64,000 bases of DNA, taken from contig JBFWVR010000009.1 in assembly GCA_050246635.1 (NCBI GenBank), positions 62,001 through 126,000 of the forward strand, given 5' to 3'. This stretch comes from JBFWVR01 sp050246635 (lineage in GTDB: Bacteria; Acidobacteriota; Vicinamibacteria; Vicinamibacterales; UBA2999). Shown piece by piece: positions 1-8,823 of this stretch. Position 1 is the stretch's first letter; each line of letters opens with the position of its first letter. The position numbers and the translations under genes were made by a program. A model generated the notes under the pieces. That model was not told the DNA's origin and ran no database searches. It saw nothing but the letters and a program-made list of their open reading frames with translations.

Positions 1-228
1 GCGCCGCTGATCGCCGCGCAGGCCGCGGGCGGGCATGTGATCACGCAGCCCGTCGGCGCCCGGCGCGACCAGGCGCGCGCGGCCCGTGAGCTGTTCGACG
101 CCGTGCGGACCGTCGACCTGCCACGCGTCGACCGGATCCTGGCGACGGCGCCCGACGACACCGGCCTCGGGCGGGCCATTCTCGACCGGTTGCGGCGGGC
201 GGCCGAAGGCCGCGTGATCAGCGTTTGA
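1..228 (+). CDS. 3' end of a Sua5/YrdC-type L-threonylcarbamoyladenylate synthase (5' truncated)
   Basis: The frame is open from base 1, so the start lies outside the window; 75 codons are visible. The segments LFDAVRTVDLPRVDRILA and GLGRAILDRLRRAA match the usual C-terminal ending of Sua5/YwlC-type enzymes (LxxxLRxxD, then GLGxAIxxRLxRAA). That family makes threonylcarbamoyl-AMP from threonine, bicarbonate and ATP for the t6A37 modification of tRNA. The catalytic YrdC domain is not visible, so the call rests on the tail only. The stop overlaps the 3' end of the convergent pyrophosphatase gene by 11 bases. GTG at 37 is an internal codon, not the start. Confidence 0.6.
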   Translation, partial: APLIAAQAAGGHVITQPVGARRDQARAARELFDAVRTVDLPRVDRILATAPDDTGLGRAILDRLRRAAEGRVISV

Positions 229-763
229 GCTCGCCGCGCCGGAGCTGCCGGTACATCTCCAGGGATTCGCGGATGATGCGCACGGCGTCGCCGGTGCCCA
301 GGAAGTTCTCCACGACGACCTGCTTGTTCTCGAGCAGCTTGTAATCCTCGAAGAAGCGCTTGATCTCACGCAGCATGTAGGCCGGCAGCTGCTCGTGGTT
401 GGCGTAGTCGGTCACCGCCGGGTCCTTGGTGCTCACGGCGATGATCTTGTCGTCGATGCCCTTCTCGTCGCGCATGCGCATCACGCCAATCGCCCGGGCC
501 TCGACGATGGTCAGCGGGTCCACCGGCTCCTGCCCGAGGACGAGGGCGTCGAGCGGATCCCAGTCGTCGCAGTAGGTGCGCGGGATGAAGCCGTAGTTCG
601 CCGGGTAGTGCACGGCGCTGTGAAGCACCCGGTCGAGCCGCAGGAAGCCCGTTTCCTTGTCCAGCTCGTACTTGTTCTTGCTCCCCATGGGCACCTCGAT
701 GACCACGGGGAAGTTCGACTCGATCAGATGATCGTCGACGTAGACGTCGTGCCACGCATGCAT
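218..763 (-). CDS. ppa: Soluble inorganic pyrophosphatase (family I)
   Basis: 181 residues, the usual bacterial family I length. It hydrolyses cytosolic pyrophosphate with Mg2+ and so drives biosynthetic reactions. The signature DWDPLDAL holds the metal-binding Asp cluster, preceded by HYPANYGFIPRTYCDDWDP; the family context EVPMGSKNKYELDKETG is near the N-terminus. I chose ATG 763 (MHAWHDVYVDDHL) because an in-frame ATG at 811 would put 16 extra residues into the inverted-repeat element upstream. A GGGAG lies directly against ATG 763, so the ribosome site is not ideal. It is the last gene of a long leftward series but is separated from the kinase gene by a repeat element, so it may have its own promoter. 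Confidence 0.93.
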   Translation of the reverse strand: MHAWHDVYVDDHLIESNFPVVIEVPMGSKNKYELDKETGFLRLDRVLHSAVHYPANYGFIPRTYCDDWDPLDALVLGQEPVDPLTIVEARAIGVMRMRDEKGIDDKIIAVSTKDPAVTDYANHEQLPAYMLREIKRFFEDYKLLENKQVVVENFLGTGDAVRIIRESLEMYRQLRRGELKR

Positions 764-780
764 CTCCCGATGATACCAAG

Positions 781-882
781 CGGGAAGAGAGAAACCGGAA
801 TCAAGAATCAAGAACCACGAAGGGCGACCCCGCGGGCGCGGCTCGGTTCTTGATTCCGGATTCTTGATTCTCTCTTCGCCCG
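781..882. repeat. Intergenic inverted-repeat element, GAATCAAGAA family, copy 1
   Basis: The left arm (781-816) and right arm (844-882) are imperfect reverse complements. Both contain AAGAGAGAA and the module CCGGAATCAAGAA; the word GAATCAAGAA recurs directly within each arm. The arms enclose a GC-rich centre of about 27 bases. The element fills the gap between the histidine kinase stop and the pyrophosphatase start. A second member of the family lies at 15680-15820 in the same kind of place. It could fold as a long mRNA hairpin (terminator, stabiliser) or be a mobile miniature element. Confidence 0.75.
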
Positions 883-883
883 G

Positions 884-2203
884 TCAGACCGGCAGGGTGA
901 GCGTGGCCCGGCAGCCACGCGCGTCGTCACGGTTCTCGAGCCTGAGGGAGCCGTCGTGGGCCTCGGCAATCTGCCGGCACAGCACGAGGCCGATGCCCGA
1001 GCCCCCGGGTTTGGTCGTGAAGAACGGCACGAAGAGGTTGGCGGTGTTCGACAGGCCGGGCCCGTCGTCGTCCACCCAGATGTCGACGCCGTGCTTCGTG
1101 CGCCGCCAGCCGATGGCGACCCCCTCGCCGTCGGCCTCGAGCGAGGCATCGGCGGCGTTGCGGACGAGATTGATGAAGAGCTGCTCGAGCTGGTCGGGAT
1201 CGGCAGACACGGTGAGGTCGGGCCCGGGGCGCACCTGCACCGGCACCCGGGTTTCGAGGCCCGCCACGCGCGTGAGGAGCGGCTTGAGCACGAGGGGACG
1301 GAGCTGGGGGAGGGGCAGCCGCGCGAGCCGCGCATAGGCGGCTGTGAAGCGGCTCAGGGAGTCGGTGCGTGATCCAATCACCTGCAGGCCCCGGGCCATG
1401 TCGTCGCGCCAGTCCTCGGGCGGCGGTTGCCGCTGCAGCAGCGACTCGAGGCTGCCCGCGATCGACTTGATGGGGCCGAGCGAGTTGCCCAGCTCGTGGC
1501 CGATGACGCGGATCAGGCGCTGCCACGCCTGGCGCTCCTGCTCGCGCAGGGGACGGCTGACGTCGGAGAGCACGAGCAGGTCGTGCGGCAACCCACCGAG
1601 CCGGAAGGTGGTCCGTCGCACCTCCCAGCGGCCGGCGCCGCCGCCCGGCAGCGCGAGGTCGACGACCCGCGGCGCGTCGCCGAACCAGTCCAGGATGCCG
1701 AGGGCCTCGGCGGTCCGGCCCAGCATCTGCTCGAGCGGGCGGCCCATCAGCCGCTCCCCGGTGCGGTTGGCGATGCGAAGCTGTGTGCCGGGATCGAACG
1801 CGAAGACCGCGACGTCGATCTGCTCCATCACCTTCTGGAGCAGCGCCGTCGCCTCGACCGCGCCGAGCCGTTGCTCGTGCAGGGTGGTGGCCAGCTCGTT
1901 GACCTCCACGAGGACGGCGCCCAGCGGGTCCTCGGGATCGGCGGTGCGGCCGCGGATCGAGAAGTCGTCCTCCCGCATGGCGGCCAGCAGGTTGGAGAGG
2001 GTCTGGAGCGGCAGCACCACGCGGTGCCGGAGCGTCGCGGAGAACCCCGCCATGCAGCCGACGATGAGCACCGTCAGCGTCCATTGGACCTTGGCGGTGT
2101 AATCGCCGGACCACAGGATCACGAGGGACGTGACGGCACCGGGCAGGCCGGCCAGCAGGGCCAGCGCGAGCACCTGCCGATCGTGCGTCAGGCGGCGGAG
2201 CAC
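884..2203 (-). CDS. Membrane sensor histidine kinase, NtrY-like
   Basis: 439 residues. Two membrane segments lie at about 12-32 and 41-58, with a HAMP-like linker (about 58-110), a PAS domain (about 120-215), a dimerisation/phosphoacceptor domain with H236 in VIGHELGNSLGPIKS, and a HATPase domain with the N box (FINLVRNAADAS), G1 (DDDGPGL) and G2 (GGSGIGL). It should autophosphorylate on H236 and pass phosphate to the NtrC-type regulator encoded 30 bases upstream. There is almost no periplasmic loop between the two helices, so it may sense membrane or envelope state rather than a soluble ligand. It closes the efflux operon, which suggests autoregulation of that transporter. The GTG start at 2203 has no clear Shine-Dalgarno. 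Confidence 0.88.
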   Translation of the reverse strand: MLRRLTHDRQVLALALLAGLPGAVTSLVILWSGDYTAKVQWTLTVLIVGCMAGFSATLRHRVVLPLQTLSNLLAAMREDDFSIRGRTADPEDPLGAVLVEVNELATTLHEQRLGAVEATALLQKVMEQIDVAVFAFDPGTQLRIANRTGERLMGRPLEQMLGRTAEALGILDWFGDAPRVVDLALPGGGAGRWEVRRTTFRLGGLPHDLLVLSDVSRPLREQERQAWQRLIRVIGHELGNSLGPIKSIAGSLESLLQRQPPPEDWRDDMARGLQVIGSRTDSLSRFTAAYARLARLPLPQLRPLVLKPLLTRVAGLETRVPVQVRPGPDLTVSADPDQLEQLFINLVRNAADASLEADGEGVAIGWRRTKHGVDIWVDDDGPGLSNTANLFVPFFTTKPGGSGIGLVLCRQIAEAHDGSLRLENRDDARGCRATLTLPV

Positions 2204-2233
2204 GGGAGTGATTCTACGCGGGGGCCGGCTCGT

Positions 2234-3595
2234 TCACAGCTTGTACCGCTCCAGGCGCCGGTAGAGGGCGCTGCGCGACAATCCGAGCGCCCGGGCCGCC
2301 TGGCTCACGTTGCCGTAGCGGGCCATGGCCTTCTTGATCAGGAACGCCTCGACGTCCTCGAGGCTCATGTCCTCGAGCCGCGCGGCGCTGGTGCCGTCCA
2401 CCCGGAGGCCGAGGTCGGAGGCGCGGATCGCGGAGCCGCCGGCCATCAGCACCGCCCGCTCCACGGCGTGGTCGAGCTCGCGCACGTTACCGGGCCAGCG
2501 GTGGTCGAGCAGCATCTGCATGGCGGCCGGGTCGAACCCGCCGATGGCCTTCCGGTACCGCTGGGCGTGCTGCCGCAGGAAGTGCCGCGCGAGCAGCGGG
2601 ATGTCCTCGCGGCGATCCCGCAGCGGCGGCAGGTGGATCTCGATCGTGTTCAGCCGGAAGAGCAGGTCCTGGCGGAAGCGGCCGGCATCGACCTCCGCGT
2701 TGAGATCCGCGTTGGTCGCCGAGACGAGGCGCACGTTGACCTTGCGGGTCTTCGAGGATCCGAGGCGCTCGAACTCGCCGGTCTCGATCACCCGCAGCAG
2801 CTTCTGCTGCTGGCCGAGGGGCACGTTGGCAATCTCGTCGAGGAACAGCGTGCTGCCGTCCGCGAGCTCGAAGCGGCCGACCCGATCCGCCTTCGCGTCG
2901 GTGAAGGCGCCCTTGACGTGGCCGAAGAGCTCCGACTCGAAGACGCCCTCGGCCATCCCGCCCGCGTTCACGGTGACGATGGGACGCGGGGCGCGCGGGG
3001 AGACGGCGTGCAGGGCCTGGGCGACCAGGCTCTTGCCGGTGCCGTTCTCGCCGGTCACGAGCACGTTCGCGTCGGACGGGCCGACACGCGCGATGATCTC
3101 CAGCACCGGCCGCATGGCCGCCGACTCGGCGAGCAGCGGCGAGTGGCCGTCGGCCATCAGCGCCTGGCTGGCGGCCTCGAGCTGGCGGCCCCGCCGCAGC
3201 GCCCGGCCGAGCTCGGTCTGCGTGCGCAGGATCGAGAGGAGTCGATCGTTCTCCCACGGCTTCTGGATGAAGTCCCGGGCGCCGCGCCGCATGGCCTCGA
3301 CCGCCACGTTGACCGATCCCCACGCCGTCATCACCACGAGGGGCAGCGATTCGTCGGCGGTGTGCACGCGCTGCAGCAGCTCGAGCCCTTCCTCGCCCGA
3401 GGTCGTGTCGCGCGCGTAGTTCAGGTCCATCAGCACGACGTCGTAGTCGCGGGCCTCGAGCGCCCGGAGGATCTGGTGCGGCGACGCGGCCGTGTCGATC
3501 GCGTATCCCTCCGGCTTGAGCAGCAGGCGCAGGGCCTCGAGCACGTCCGCCTGGTCGTCGGCGATCAGGACGCGGGGGGGCGCCTCAGTCCTCAT
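2234..3595 (-). CDS. Sigma-54-dependent response regulator (NtrC family)
   Basis: 453 residues in three domains. The receiver has D57 in VVLMDLNY. The AAA+ domain has Walker A GENGTGKS (182-189), Walker B LFLDEIA and the arginine-finger region FRQDLLFRLN. The C-terminal Fis-type helix-turn-helix ends SQAARALGLSRSALYRRLE. The sigma-54 contact loop, normally GAFTGA, reads GAFTDA (229-234). Its first 11 bases overlap the end of the upstream ABC ATPase gene, so translation is probably coupled. With the adjacent kinase it should activate sigma-54 promoters, perhaps the one for its own efflux operon. Confidence 0.9.
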   Translation of the reverse strand: MRTEAPPRVLIADDQADVLEALRLLLKPEGYAIDTAASPHQILRALEARDYDVVLMDLNYARDTTSGEEGLELLQRVHTADESLPLVVMTAWGSVNVAVEAMRRGARDFIQKPWENDRLLSILRTQTELGRALRRGRQLEAASQALMADGHSPLLAESAAMRPVLEIIARVGPSDANVLVTGENGTGKSLVAQALHAVSPRAPRPIVTVNAGGMAEGVFESELFGHVKGAFTDAKADRVGRFELADGSTLFLDEIANVPLGQQQKLLRVIETGEFERLGSSKTRKVNVRLVSATNADLNAEVDAGRFRQDLLFRLNTIEIHLPPLRDRREDIPLLARHFLRQHAQRYRKAIGGFDPAAMQMLLDHRWPGNVRELDHAVERAVLMAGGSAIRASDLGLRVDGTSAARLEDMSLEDVEAFLIKKAMARYGNVSQAARALGLSRSALYRRLERYKL

Positions 3596-4253
3596 CGACG
3601 ACCCAGCCGTCCTTCAGCTTGATGATGCGGCGGCCGTACTCGGCGTTCGACTCGGAGTGGGTGACCTGCACGATGGTCGTGCCACCCTCGTTGAGCCGCC
3701 GGAAGAGCTCCATGATCTCGCGGCCCTGGTCGGAATGCAGGTTGCCCGTCGGCTCGTCCGCCAGGATCAGCGTGGGCTTCGCGACGACCGCCCGCGCGAT
3801 GGCGACGAGCTGTTGCTGCCCGCCGGAGAGCTGGTTCGGGTAGAGATCCTTCTTCCCGACGATGTTGAAGCGGTCGAGGATGTCGGCCACCATGCCCTGC
3901 CGCTCGGTCTTCTTGACGTCACGGTAGGACAGCGGCAGGTCGATGTTCTCGTAGACCGTCAGGTTGTCGAGCAGGTGGTAACTCTGGAAGACGAAGCCCA
4001 CGTGCTGCTTCTGCAGCCGCATGCGCTCCTTCGCCGAGAGCTGGTGCACCGGATCCTCGTTCAGCCAGAACTCGCCCGTCCACGCGCTGTCGTGCATGCC
4101 CAGGATGTGGAGCAGCGTGCTCTTGCCGGCGCCGGAGGGGCCCATGATGGACACGAACTCCCCGGGCTGGATGTCGGCCGTGATGCGCCGCAGCACGAAC
4201 GTCTGGCTGAGGCCGTGCCGGTAGCTCTTCTCGATGTTCCGCAGTTTGATCAT
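3585..4253 (-). CDS. ABC transporter ATP-binding protein, LolD/MacB type
   Basis: 222 residues. Walker A GPSGAGKS (38-45), Q-loop FVFQSYHLL, signature LSGGQQQ, Walker B LILADEPTGNL and the switch histidine in VTHSESN are all present. It would power the ADOP permease encoded 7 bases upstream. The family exports lipoproteins, peptides or drugs by a mechanotransmission cycle rather than by substrate transport through the membrane domain. This operon holds two different ATPase genes but only one permease gene; this one is the closer neighbour. Confidence 0.92.
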   Translation of the reverse strand: MIKLRNIEKSYRHGLSQTFVLRRITADIQPGEFVSIMGPSGAGKSTLLHILGMHDSAWTGEFWLNEDPVHQLSAKERMRLQKQHVGFVFQSYHLLDNLTVYENIDLPLSYRDVKKTERQGMVADILDRFNIVGKKDLYPNQLSGGQQQLVAIARAVVAKPTLILADEPTGNLHSDQGREIMELFRRLNEGGTTIVQVTHSESNAEYGRRIIKLKDGWVVDED

Positions 4254-4260
4254 CGCTTGA

Positions 4261-6678
4261 CTATTCTGCGCGAAGCGCGACCATGGGGTCGACCCTCATC
4301 GCGCGGCGCGCCGGCCCGAGGCAGGCCAGCGCCGTGACGGCCAGCAGCACCAGCGCCAGCCCGGCGTAGACCGCGGGATCCGTGGCGCTGACGCCGAACA
4401 AGAGGGTGTCGAGGAACCGGGCGCCCGCCAGGGCGCCGGCGAGCCCGACCGCCACGCCGAGGCCCGCGAGCCCGAGCCCGTGCCGGACGACCAGGGCCGC
4501 GATCTCGGCGGGCCGGGCCCCGAGGGCCAGCCGCACGCCGAGTTCCGGGATGCGCTGGGTCACGGTGTAGCTGACCAGGCCGTACAGGCCGACCGCCGCC
4601 AGCAGCAGCGCGGTCGCCGCGAACGCCGCGACCAGGAACGCCCGGAACCGCGGTTGTCCGTTGGCGTCGGCAATCAACTGCTCCACGGTGTGCGACTCGT
4701 CCACCGGGAGGAGCGGGTCGAGTTCCTGGACCGCCGCGCGCACCGCGCTCGCGGCGGCTGCCTCGCCGGCGGCACTCTGCAGGACGACCCCCATGAAGGG
4801 CGTGGTGAACTGCCCGTAGGGGATGTAGACGGCGGGCGGCTGGGGCGCGTCGAGGTCGCCGCGCCGGTGGTCCGCCAGTACCCCGACGATGGTGAACCAG
4901 TCGTCCTCGTCGTCGGGATTGCCGCCGAGCGTGAGGCGCTTGCCGAGCGGATCGCCGTCGGGCCACTCGCGCGCGGCGAGTGTCTGGTTGACGAGCACCA
5001 CGGCGGGCGCCTCCGGGCCATCCTGCTCGGTGAACATCCGGCCGCGGAGCAGCGGGACGCCCGTGGCCTGCAGGTAGCCGGGAGAGATGGCATTGAGCTC
5101 GGCCACCGGCTGATCCACGCGCGCCAGCCGCGAACGGCCCTCGATCTGGTAGCCGCCGCTCGCGCCGAAGCTCTGGAACGGCGTGGGAAACGCGATGGCC
5201 GAGCGCGCCGTCAGCGGGTTCGCCTGCAGCCGCTCCAACAGCGACTGGTAGAAGCGAGCCTGGGCCGGCGTGTCGTAGCGGGCCTGCGGGAGGGACACAT
5301 CGACCACCACCATCTCGCTGGTGGCCAGGCCGGTGTCCACGCCCTGGAGCCGCTCGAAGCTGGCGAGCAGCAGGCCCGCGCCGACGAGCAGCATCAACGC
5401 GAGGGCCACCTCGGCGACGACCAGGCTGCTGCGGAGGCCGCTGCGGCCCGTGCCGGTGCGGCCGCCGTCCTTCAGGTGCTCGGCCACGCGCAGGCGCGAC
5501 GCGGCGAGGGCCGGTGTGAGGCCGAAGAGCAGTCCCACGATCACGGTGGCCGCGACCGAGAACACGAGCGCGCGCCCATCGAGCGCGACCTCCGAGAGGC
5601 GCGGCGTGTTCTCGGGCGCCAGTGCGACCAGCGCGCCGACGCCCCACATCGCGGCGAGCAGACCCAGCGCCGCCCCGCCGGTGGCAAGCACGAGGCTCTC
5701 GACCAGCAACTGGCGGATCAGGCGGCCTCGCCCCGCGCCGAGCGCCGCCCGGACCGAGAGCTCGCGCCGGCGTGCCGTGCCGCGCGCGAGCAGCAGGCTC
5801 GCCACGTTCGCGCAGGCGATCAGCAGGACGAATCCCACCGCGCCAAGCAGCACGACGAGCGCCGATCGCACGTCGCCGACCATTGACTCCCGCAGCGGGA
5901 TGGCCTCGGCGCTCTCGCCTTCGTTCGTGTTCGGGTACGCCTCGGCGAGACGACGGCCGATGCCACCGAGCTCGTCGTTGGCCATTGCCAGCGACACGCC
6001 GGGCGCGAGCCGGCCGACCGCCGAGAGATAGGAGATGTCGCGGTGGCTCTCGAGATCCCCGTCGATGGCGATGGGCGACGGCGGCACCGCGCCGGACGCC
6101 AGCAGCCACACCTCGACGTCCGCCGGGAACGCAAACGCCGCCGGCACCACCCCGATGATCTCCGTGACGACGCCGTTGAGGCGCACCGACGAGCCGACGA
6201 CGTCGGGGGCCGCACCGAACTGCCGGCGCCAGAGGCCTTCCCCGATCACCGCGAGGCTGGGGCCGCCGGGCCGGTCCACCGACGCCGAGTAGGTCCGGCC
6301 GGCGAGCGGCGGCATGCCAAAGGCGTCGAAGAACGCCGCCGTCGTGTGGAGGCCAAGCAGGCGCACCGGCGCGTCGGTGCCGGTCATGTCGACCACGTCC
6401 TCACGGTAGGCCGCGAGGGCATCGAAGCTGCGTGCCTGGCGTTGGTAGTCGAGGAAATCCGCGGGTGTCCAGTTGTCGCCGCCCTGCGCGACGACCTTCT
6501 GGATGTCCACGAGCCGATCGGCCGCCGGGTAGGGAAGGGGACGCAGCAGGATGGCGTCGACCACCGAGAAGATCGCGGTCGTGCCGCCGATGCCGAGCGC
6601 CAGCGTCAGCAGGGCGATGGTCGTGAAGCCCGGCGTGCGGCGCAGGGAGCGAAAGGCGTAGCGGATGTCCTGGGCCAT
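4261..6678 (-). CDS. ADOP-type MacB-like/FtsX permease
   Basis: About 805 residues, twice the size of ordinary MacB/FtsX permeases. It opens with AQDIRYAFRSLRRTPGFT, the typical start of acidobacterial duplicated orphan permeases. A first transmembrane helix (ALLTLALGIGGTTAIFSVV) is followed by a large periplasmic MacB_PCD-like domain, a central group of helices (VLLGAVGFVLLIACANVASLLLARG, then the ARRRELSVRAALGAGR loop), a second periplasmic domain and a final FtsX helix set (LAAVGLYGLVSYTVTQR with ELGVRLALGARP). ATG 6678 is chosen because GGGAG lies 7 bases upstream; GTG 6684 is too close. It is the membrane part of an efflux or lipoprotein-handling system with the adjacent ATPases and adaptor. 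Confidence 0.9.
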   Translation of the reverse strand: MAQDIRYAFRSLRRTPGFTTIALLTLALGIGGTTAIFSVVDAILLRPLPYPAADRLVDIQKVVAQGGDNWTPADFLDYQRQARSFDALAAYREDVVDMTGTDAPVRLLGLHTTAAFFDAFGMPPLAGRTYSASVDRPGGPSLAVIGEGLWRRQFGAAPDVVGSSVRLNGVVTEIIGVVPAAFAFPADVEVWLLASGAVPPSPIAIDGDLESHRDISYLSAVGRLAPGVSLAMANDELGGIGRRLAEAYPNTNEGESAEAIPLRESMVGDVRSALVVLLGAVGFVLLIACANVASLLLARGTARRRELSVRAALGAGRGRLIRQLLVESLVLATGGAALGLLAAMWGVGALVALAPENTPRLSEVALDGRALVFSVAATVIVGLLFGLTPALAASRLRVAEHLKDGGRTGTGRSGLRSSLVVAEVALALMLLVGAGLLLASFERLQGVDTGLATSEMVVVDVSLPQARYDTPAQARFYQSLLERLQANPLTARSAIAFPTPFQSFGASGGYQIEGRSRLARVDQPVAELNAISPGYLQATGVPLLRGRMFTEQDGPEAPAVVLVNQTLAAREWPDGDPLGKRLTLGGNPDDEDDWFTIVGVLADHRRGDLDAPQPPAVYIPYGQFTTPFMGVVLQSAAGEAAAASAVRAAVQELDPLLPVDESHTVEQLIADANGQPRFRAFLVAAFAATALLLAAVGLYGLVSYTVTQRIPELGVRLALGARPAEIAALVVRHGLGLAGLGVAVGLAGALAGARFLDTLLFGVSATDPAVYAGLALVLLAVTALACLGPARRAMRVDPMVALRAE

Positions 6679-6735
6679 GGACACACTCCCGGCCGACCGT
6701 GGCGGGCCACGGATGGCACAGATGGCACAGATGAA

Positions 6736-6793
6736 AAACAGGGGCGGCGCGAGGCGCCGTGCCGGGGCGGGCGATGGGATCAGCCCGCCCCGG
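6736..6793 (-). terminator. Intra-operon hairpins between ATPase and permease genes
   Basis: A perfect 11-base-pair stem (6762-6772 with 6783-6793, loop 10) is followed on the minus strand by a second short stem GGCGC/GCGCC and then by CCCCTGTTTTT. Together they look like an intrinsic terminator or attenuator for leftward transcripts. It could lower expression of the downstream permease, second ATPase and two-component genes relative to the adaptor and first ATPase. The 141-base gap also holds a direct repeat ATGGCACAG. Confidence 0.5.
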
Positions 6794-6819
6794 ACAGGTG
6801 ATGACGGAGGTGCCCTCCG

Positions 6820-7521
6820 TTAGACGACGGCGGCGCTCTCCTCGACGACGCGGCCGTCGAAGAGGTGCACCGAGCGATCGGCGTGCGCGGCGTAGCGCGG
6901 ATCGTGCGTGACCATGCAGATCGTCGCGCCCTGGCGATGCAGCTCCCGGAGCAGCTCCATCACGGCCTCGCCGTTCTTCGAGTCGAGGTTGCCCGTCGGC
7001 TCGTCCGCCAGCAGGATGGCCGGCTGTCCGCCGACCGCGCGGGCGACGGCGACACGCTGCTGCTGGCCGCCCGAGAGCTGGGAGGGCAGGTGCTTCGCGC
7101 GGTGGGCCATGCCAACCCGCTCCAGGGCCGCGTTGGCCCGCTCGCGCCGCTCGGCCGACTTCATGCCCCGATAGATGAGCGGCAGCTCCACGTTCTCGAA
7201 GACCGTGAGATCGCCGATCAGGTTGAAGCTCTGGAAGATGAACCCGATCTCGCGGTTGCGGACGCGGGCGCGCTCCGACAGGGAGAGGTTCGCGACCTGC
7301 TGGCCGTTCAGCAGGTAGGTGCCCTCACTGGGCGTGTCGAGCAGGCCGAGGATCGCGAGCATGGTCGACTTGCCGCAGCCGGAGGGGCCAGCGATGGCGA
7401 CGTATTCGCCCTGCTGGATTTCCAGGTGGATGCCGGCCAGGGCGTGCGTCTCGACCTCGTCGGTGTAGAAGACCTTCTTGATCCCATCGAGGCGGATGAG
7501 CGGCTGCGCTGAAGCGTTCAT
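6820..7521 (-). CDS. ABC transporter ATP-binding protein, MacB/LolD type
   Basis: 233 residues with Walker A GPSGCGKS (45-52), Q-loop FIFQSFNLI, signature LSGGQQQRVAVARA, Walker B ILLADEPTGNLD and the switch histidine in MVTHDPR. It lies 33 bases after the HlyD-type adaptor gene. ATPase plus adaptor plus ADOP permease forms a MacAB-like tripartite export system. It is not a close copy of the ATPase at 3585, so the two probably have different partners or work as alternatives. Start ATG 7521 (MNASAQPLIRLDGIKKVFY) fits the family N-terminus, and GGGAGGGAC is a plausible ribosome site. Confidence 0.92.
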   Translation of the reverse strand: MNASAQPLIRLDGIKKVFYTDEVETHALAGIHLEIQQGEYVAIAGPSGCGKSTMLAILGLLDTPSEGTYLLNGQQVANLSLSERARVRNREIGFIFQSFNLIGDLTVFENVELPLIYRGMKSAERRERANAALERVGMAHRAKHLPSQLSGGQQQRVAVARAVGGQPAILLADEPTGNLDSKNGEAVMELLRELHRQGATICMVTHDPRYAAHADRSVHLFDGRVVEESAAVV

Positions 7522-7554
7522 CGTCGGGTCCCTCCCTTTGGTCCCTGTCCCTAG

Positions 7555-8823
7555 CTATCTCAGCTGAATGCGGTCGAAGGCGTCCCAGGCCGACATGTCG
7601 GAGAGGATGACCTGGTCCCCCTCCTGCAGCCCCGAGAGCACCTCGATGGTGTTCACCGAGCTCCGGCCAAGCTGGACCTGCACGCGCGAGGCTTCGCCGG
7701 TTTCGGCGTTCACGCGGAACAGGCCGACGGTGCTCTGCTCCTGCCCGAAGGCCGGCCGCCCGGTGTATAGGACGTTTTCCAGCCGTTCGAGTTCAACGGT
7801 CCCATCCACGCTCAGGTCGGGCCGCGCGCCCCGCGGCAGCTCGCCCTCGAGGCCGATGTCGACGGTGACCGTGCCGTTCTGCGCGGCCGGGTCGATCCGG
7901 ATGACCTTGCCGGGGATGATGCCGTTGCGCGTGTCGACCTGCGCGACCTGGCCGATGGCGAGGTCGCGGGCCTGCGTCTCGGCGATGCGGAGCTCGGCCT
8001 TGAGCCGGGTCGGGTCGGCGACGCGCACCAGGTTGGTGCCGGGCGCGACCTGCTGGCCGACCTCGACGGGCACCTGCTCGAGCACGCCCGACATGCCGGC
8101 ACGCACCTGCAGGTTGCGCACCTGCGAGCGGCGGAGGTCGAAGAGCGAGCGGAGCTGGTCGATGCGGGCCTGCTGGGCGAGGAGCTGCTGCTTGACGTTC
8201 TCCTCGGCGACCTCGAGCCGCTGCTGCTCGAGTTTCAGCCGCGTCGCCAGCGACTCGGAGCGCACGACCGACTGCTTGAGGACCAGGTTGGACACGAGGC
8301 CGTCCTTGGCCAGGTCGGTGTTGACCTCCCGTTCGAGCTTGGCCTGCTCGAAGTCGGCCTCCACACTGGCGGCGACGGAGCGCTGGTTGAGCCGCTCCGT
8401 CTCGAGTCGCGCTTCGAGGCTCGCGTAGTCGGCCTCAGCCGCGCGCAACTGCTGTTCGGCGTCGTCGAGCGCCTGCTGTGCCTGCGGATCACTGAGCTCG
8501 AGAATCACGGTGTCGGGCTCGACCTGGGCACCGGGCCGCAGGATGATGCGCTCGACGCGGCCCTGCGTCGAGGCCGGAACCCAGCGTCGCGCTTCGTCCA
8601 CCGGGACGAGCGTGCCGAGGCCACGGACCTGCCGCAGCATCGATCCGCGCTTGACCGGCTCCACCCAGACGGTGGCGCGGTCGACGCTCGGGGCGGCCGG
8701 CTGGAGCCGCGCGAGCACCACCGACACAAGGCCGATGACGAGGACCGCCGCGACCGCCAGGGAAATACGGCGGAGCTTCTTCTTGCGCGCGACGGAGGCC
8801 GGTCTCTGAATGTCCATTGCCAT
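7555..8823 (-). CDS. HlyD/MacA-type periplasmic adaptor subunit
   Basis: 422 residues. A basic stretch (ARKKKLRR) and one membrane helix (about 20-39) anchor it in the inner membrane. Residues about 60-110 and 245-300 form the split lipoyl/barrel-sandwich domain (GTLVPVDEARRWVPASTQGRV; RAGMSGVLEQVPVEVGQQV). About 115-235 is a long Q/E/L-rich coiled-coil hairpin, followed by the beta-barrel and membrane-proximal domains (DQVILSD near the end). It should link the inner-membrane ABC permease to an outer-membrane channel, which is not encoded in the window. GGAAG stands 8 bases before ATG 8823. First gene of the leftward efflux operon. Confidence 0.9.
   Translation of the reverse strand: MAMDIQRPASVARKKKLRRISLAVAAVLVIGLVSVVLARLQPAAPSVDRATVWVEPVKRGSMLRQVRGLGTLVPVDEARRWVPASTQGRVERIILRPGAQVEPDTVILELSDPQAQQALDDAEQQLRAAEADYASLEARLETERLNQRSVAASVEADFEQAKLEREVNTDLAKDGLVSNLVLKQSVVRSESLATRLKLEQQRLEVAEENVKQQLLAQQARIDQLRSLFDLRRSQVRNLQVRAGMSGVLEQVPVEVGQQVAPGTNLVRVADPTRLKAELRIAETQARDLAIGQVAQVDTRNGIIPGKVIRIDPAAQNGTVTVDIGLEGELPRGARPDLSVDGTVELERLENVLYTGRPAFGQEQSTVGLFRVNAETGEASRVQVQLGRSSVNTIEVLSGLQEGDQVILSDMSAWDAFDRIQLR

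Noticed and set aside
1427..3622. Long plus-strand frame opposite the kinase and sigma-54 regulator
   Set aside because: Antisense frame; both minus-strand proteins have complete domain motifs.
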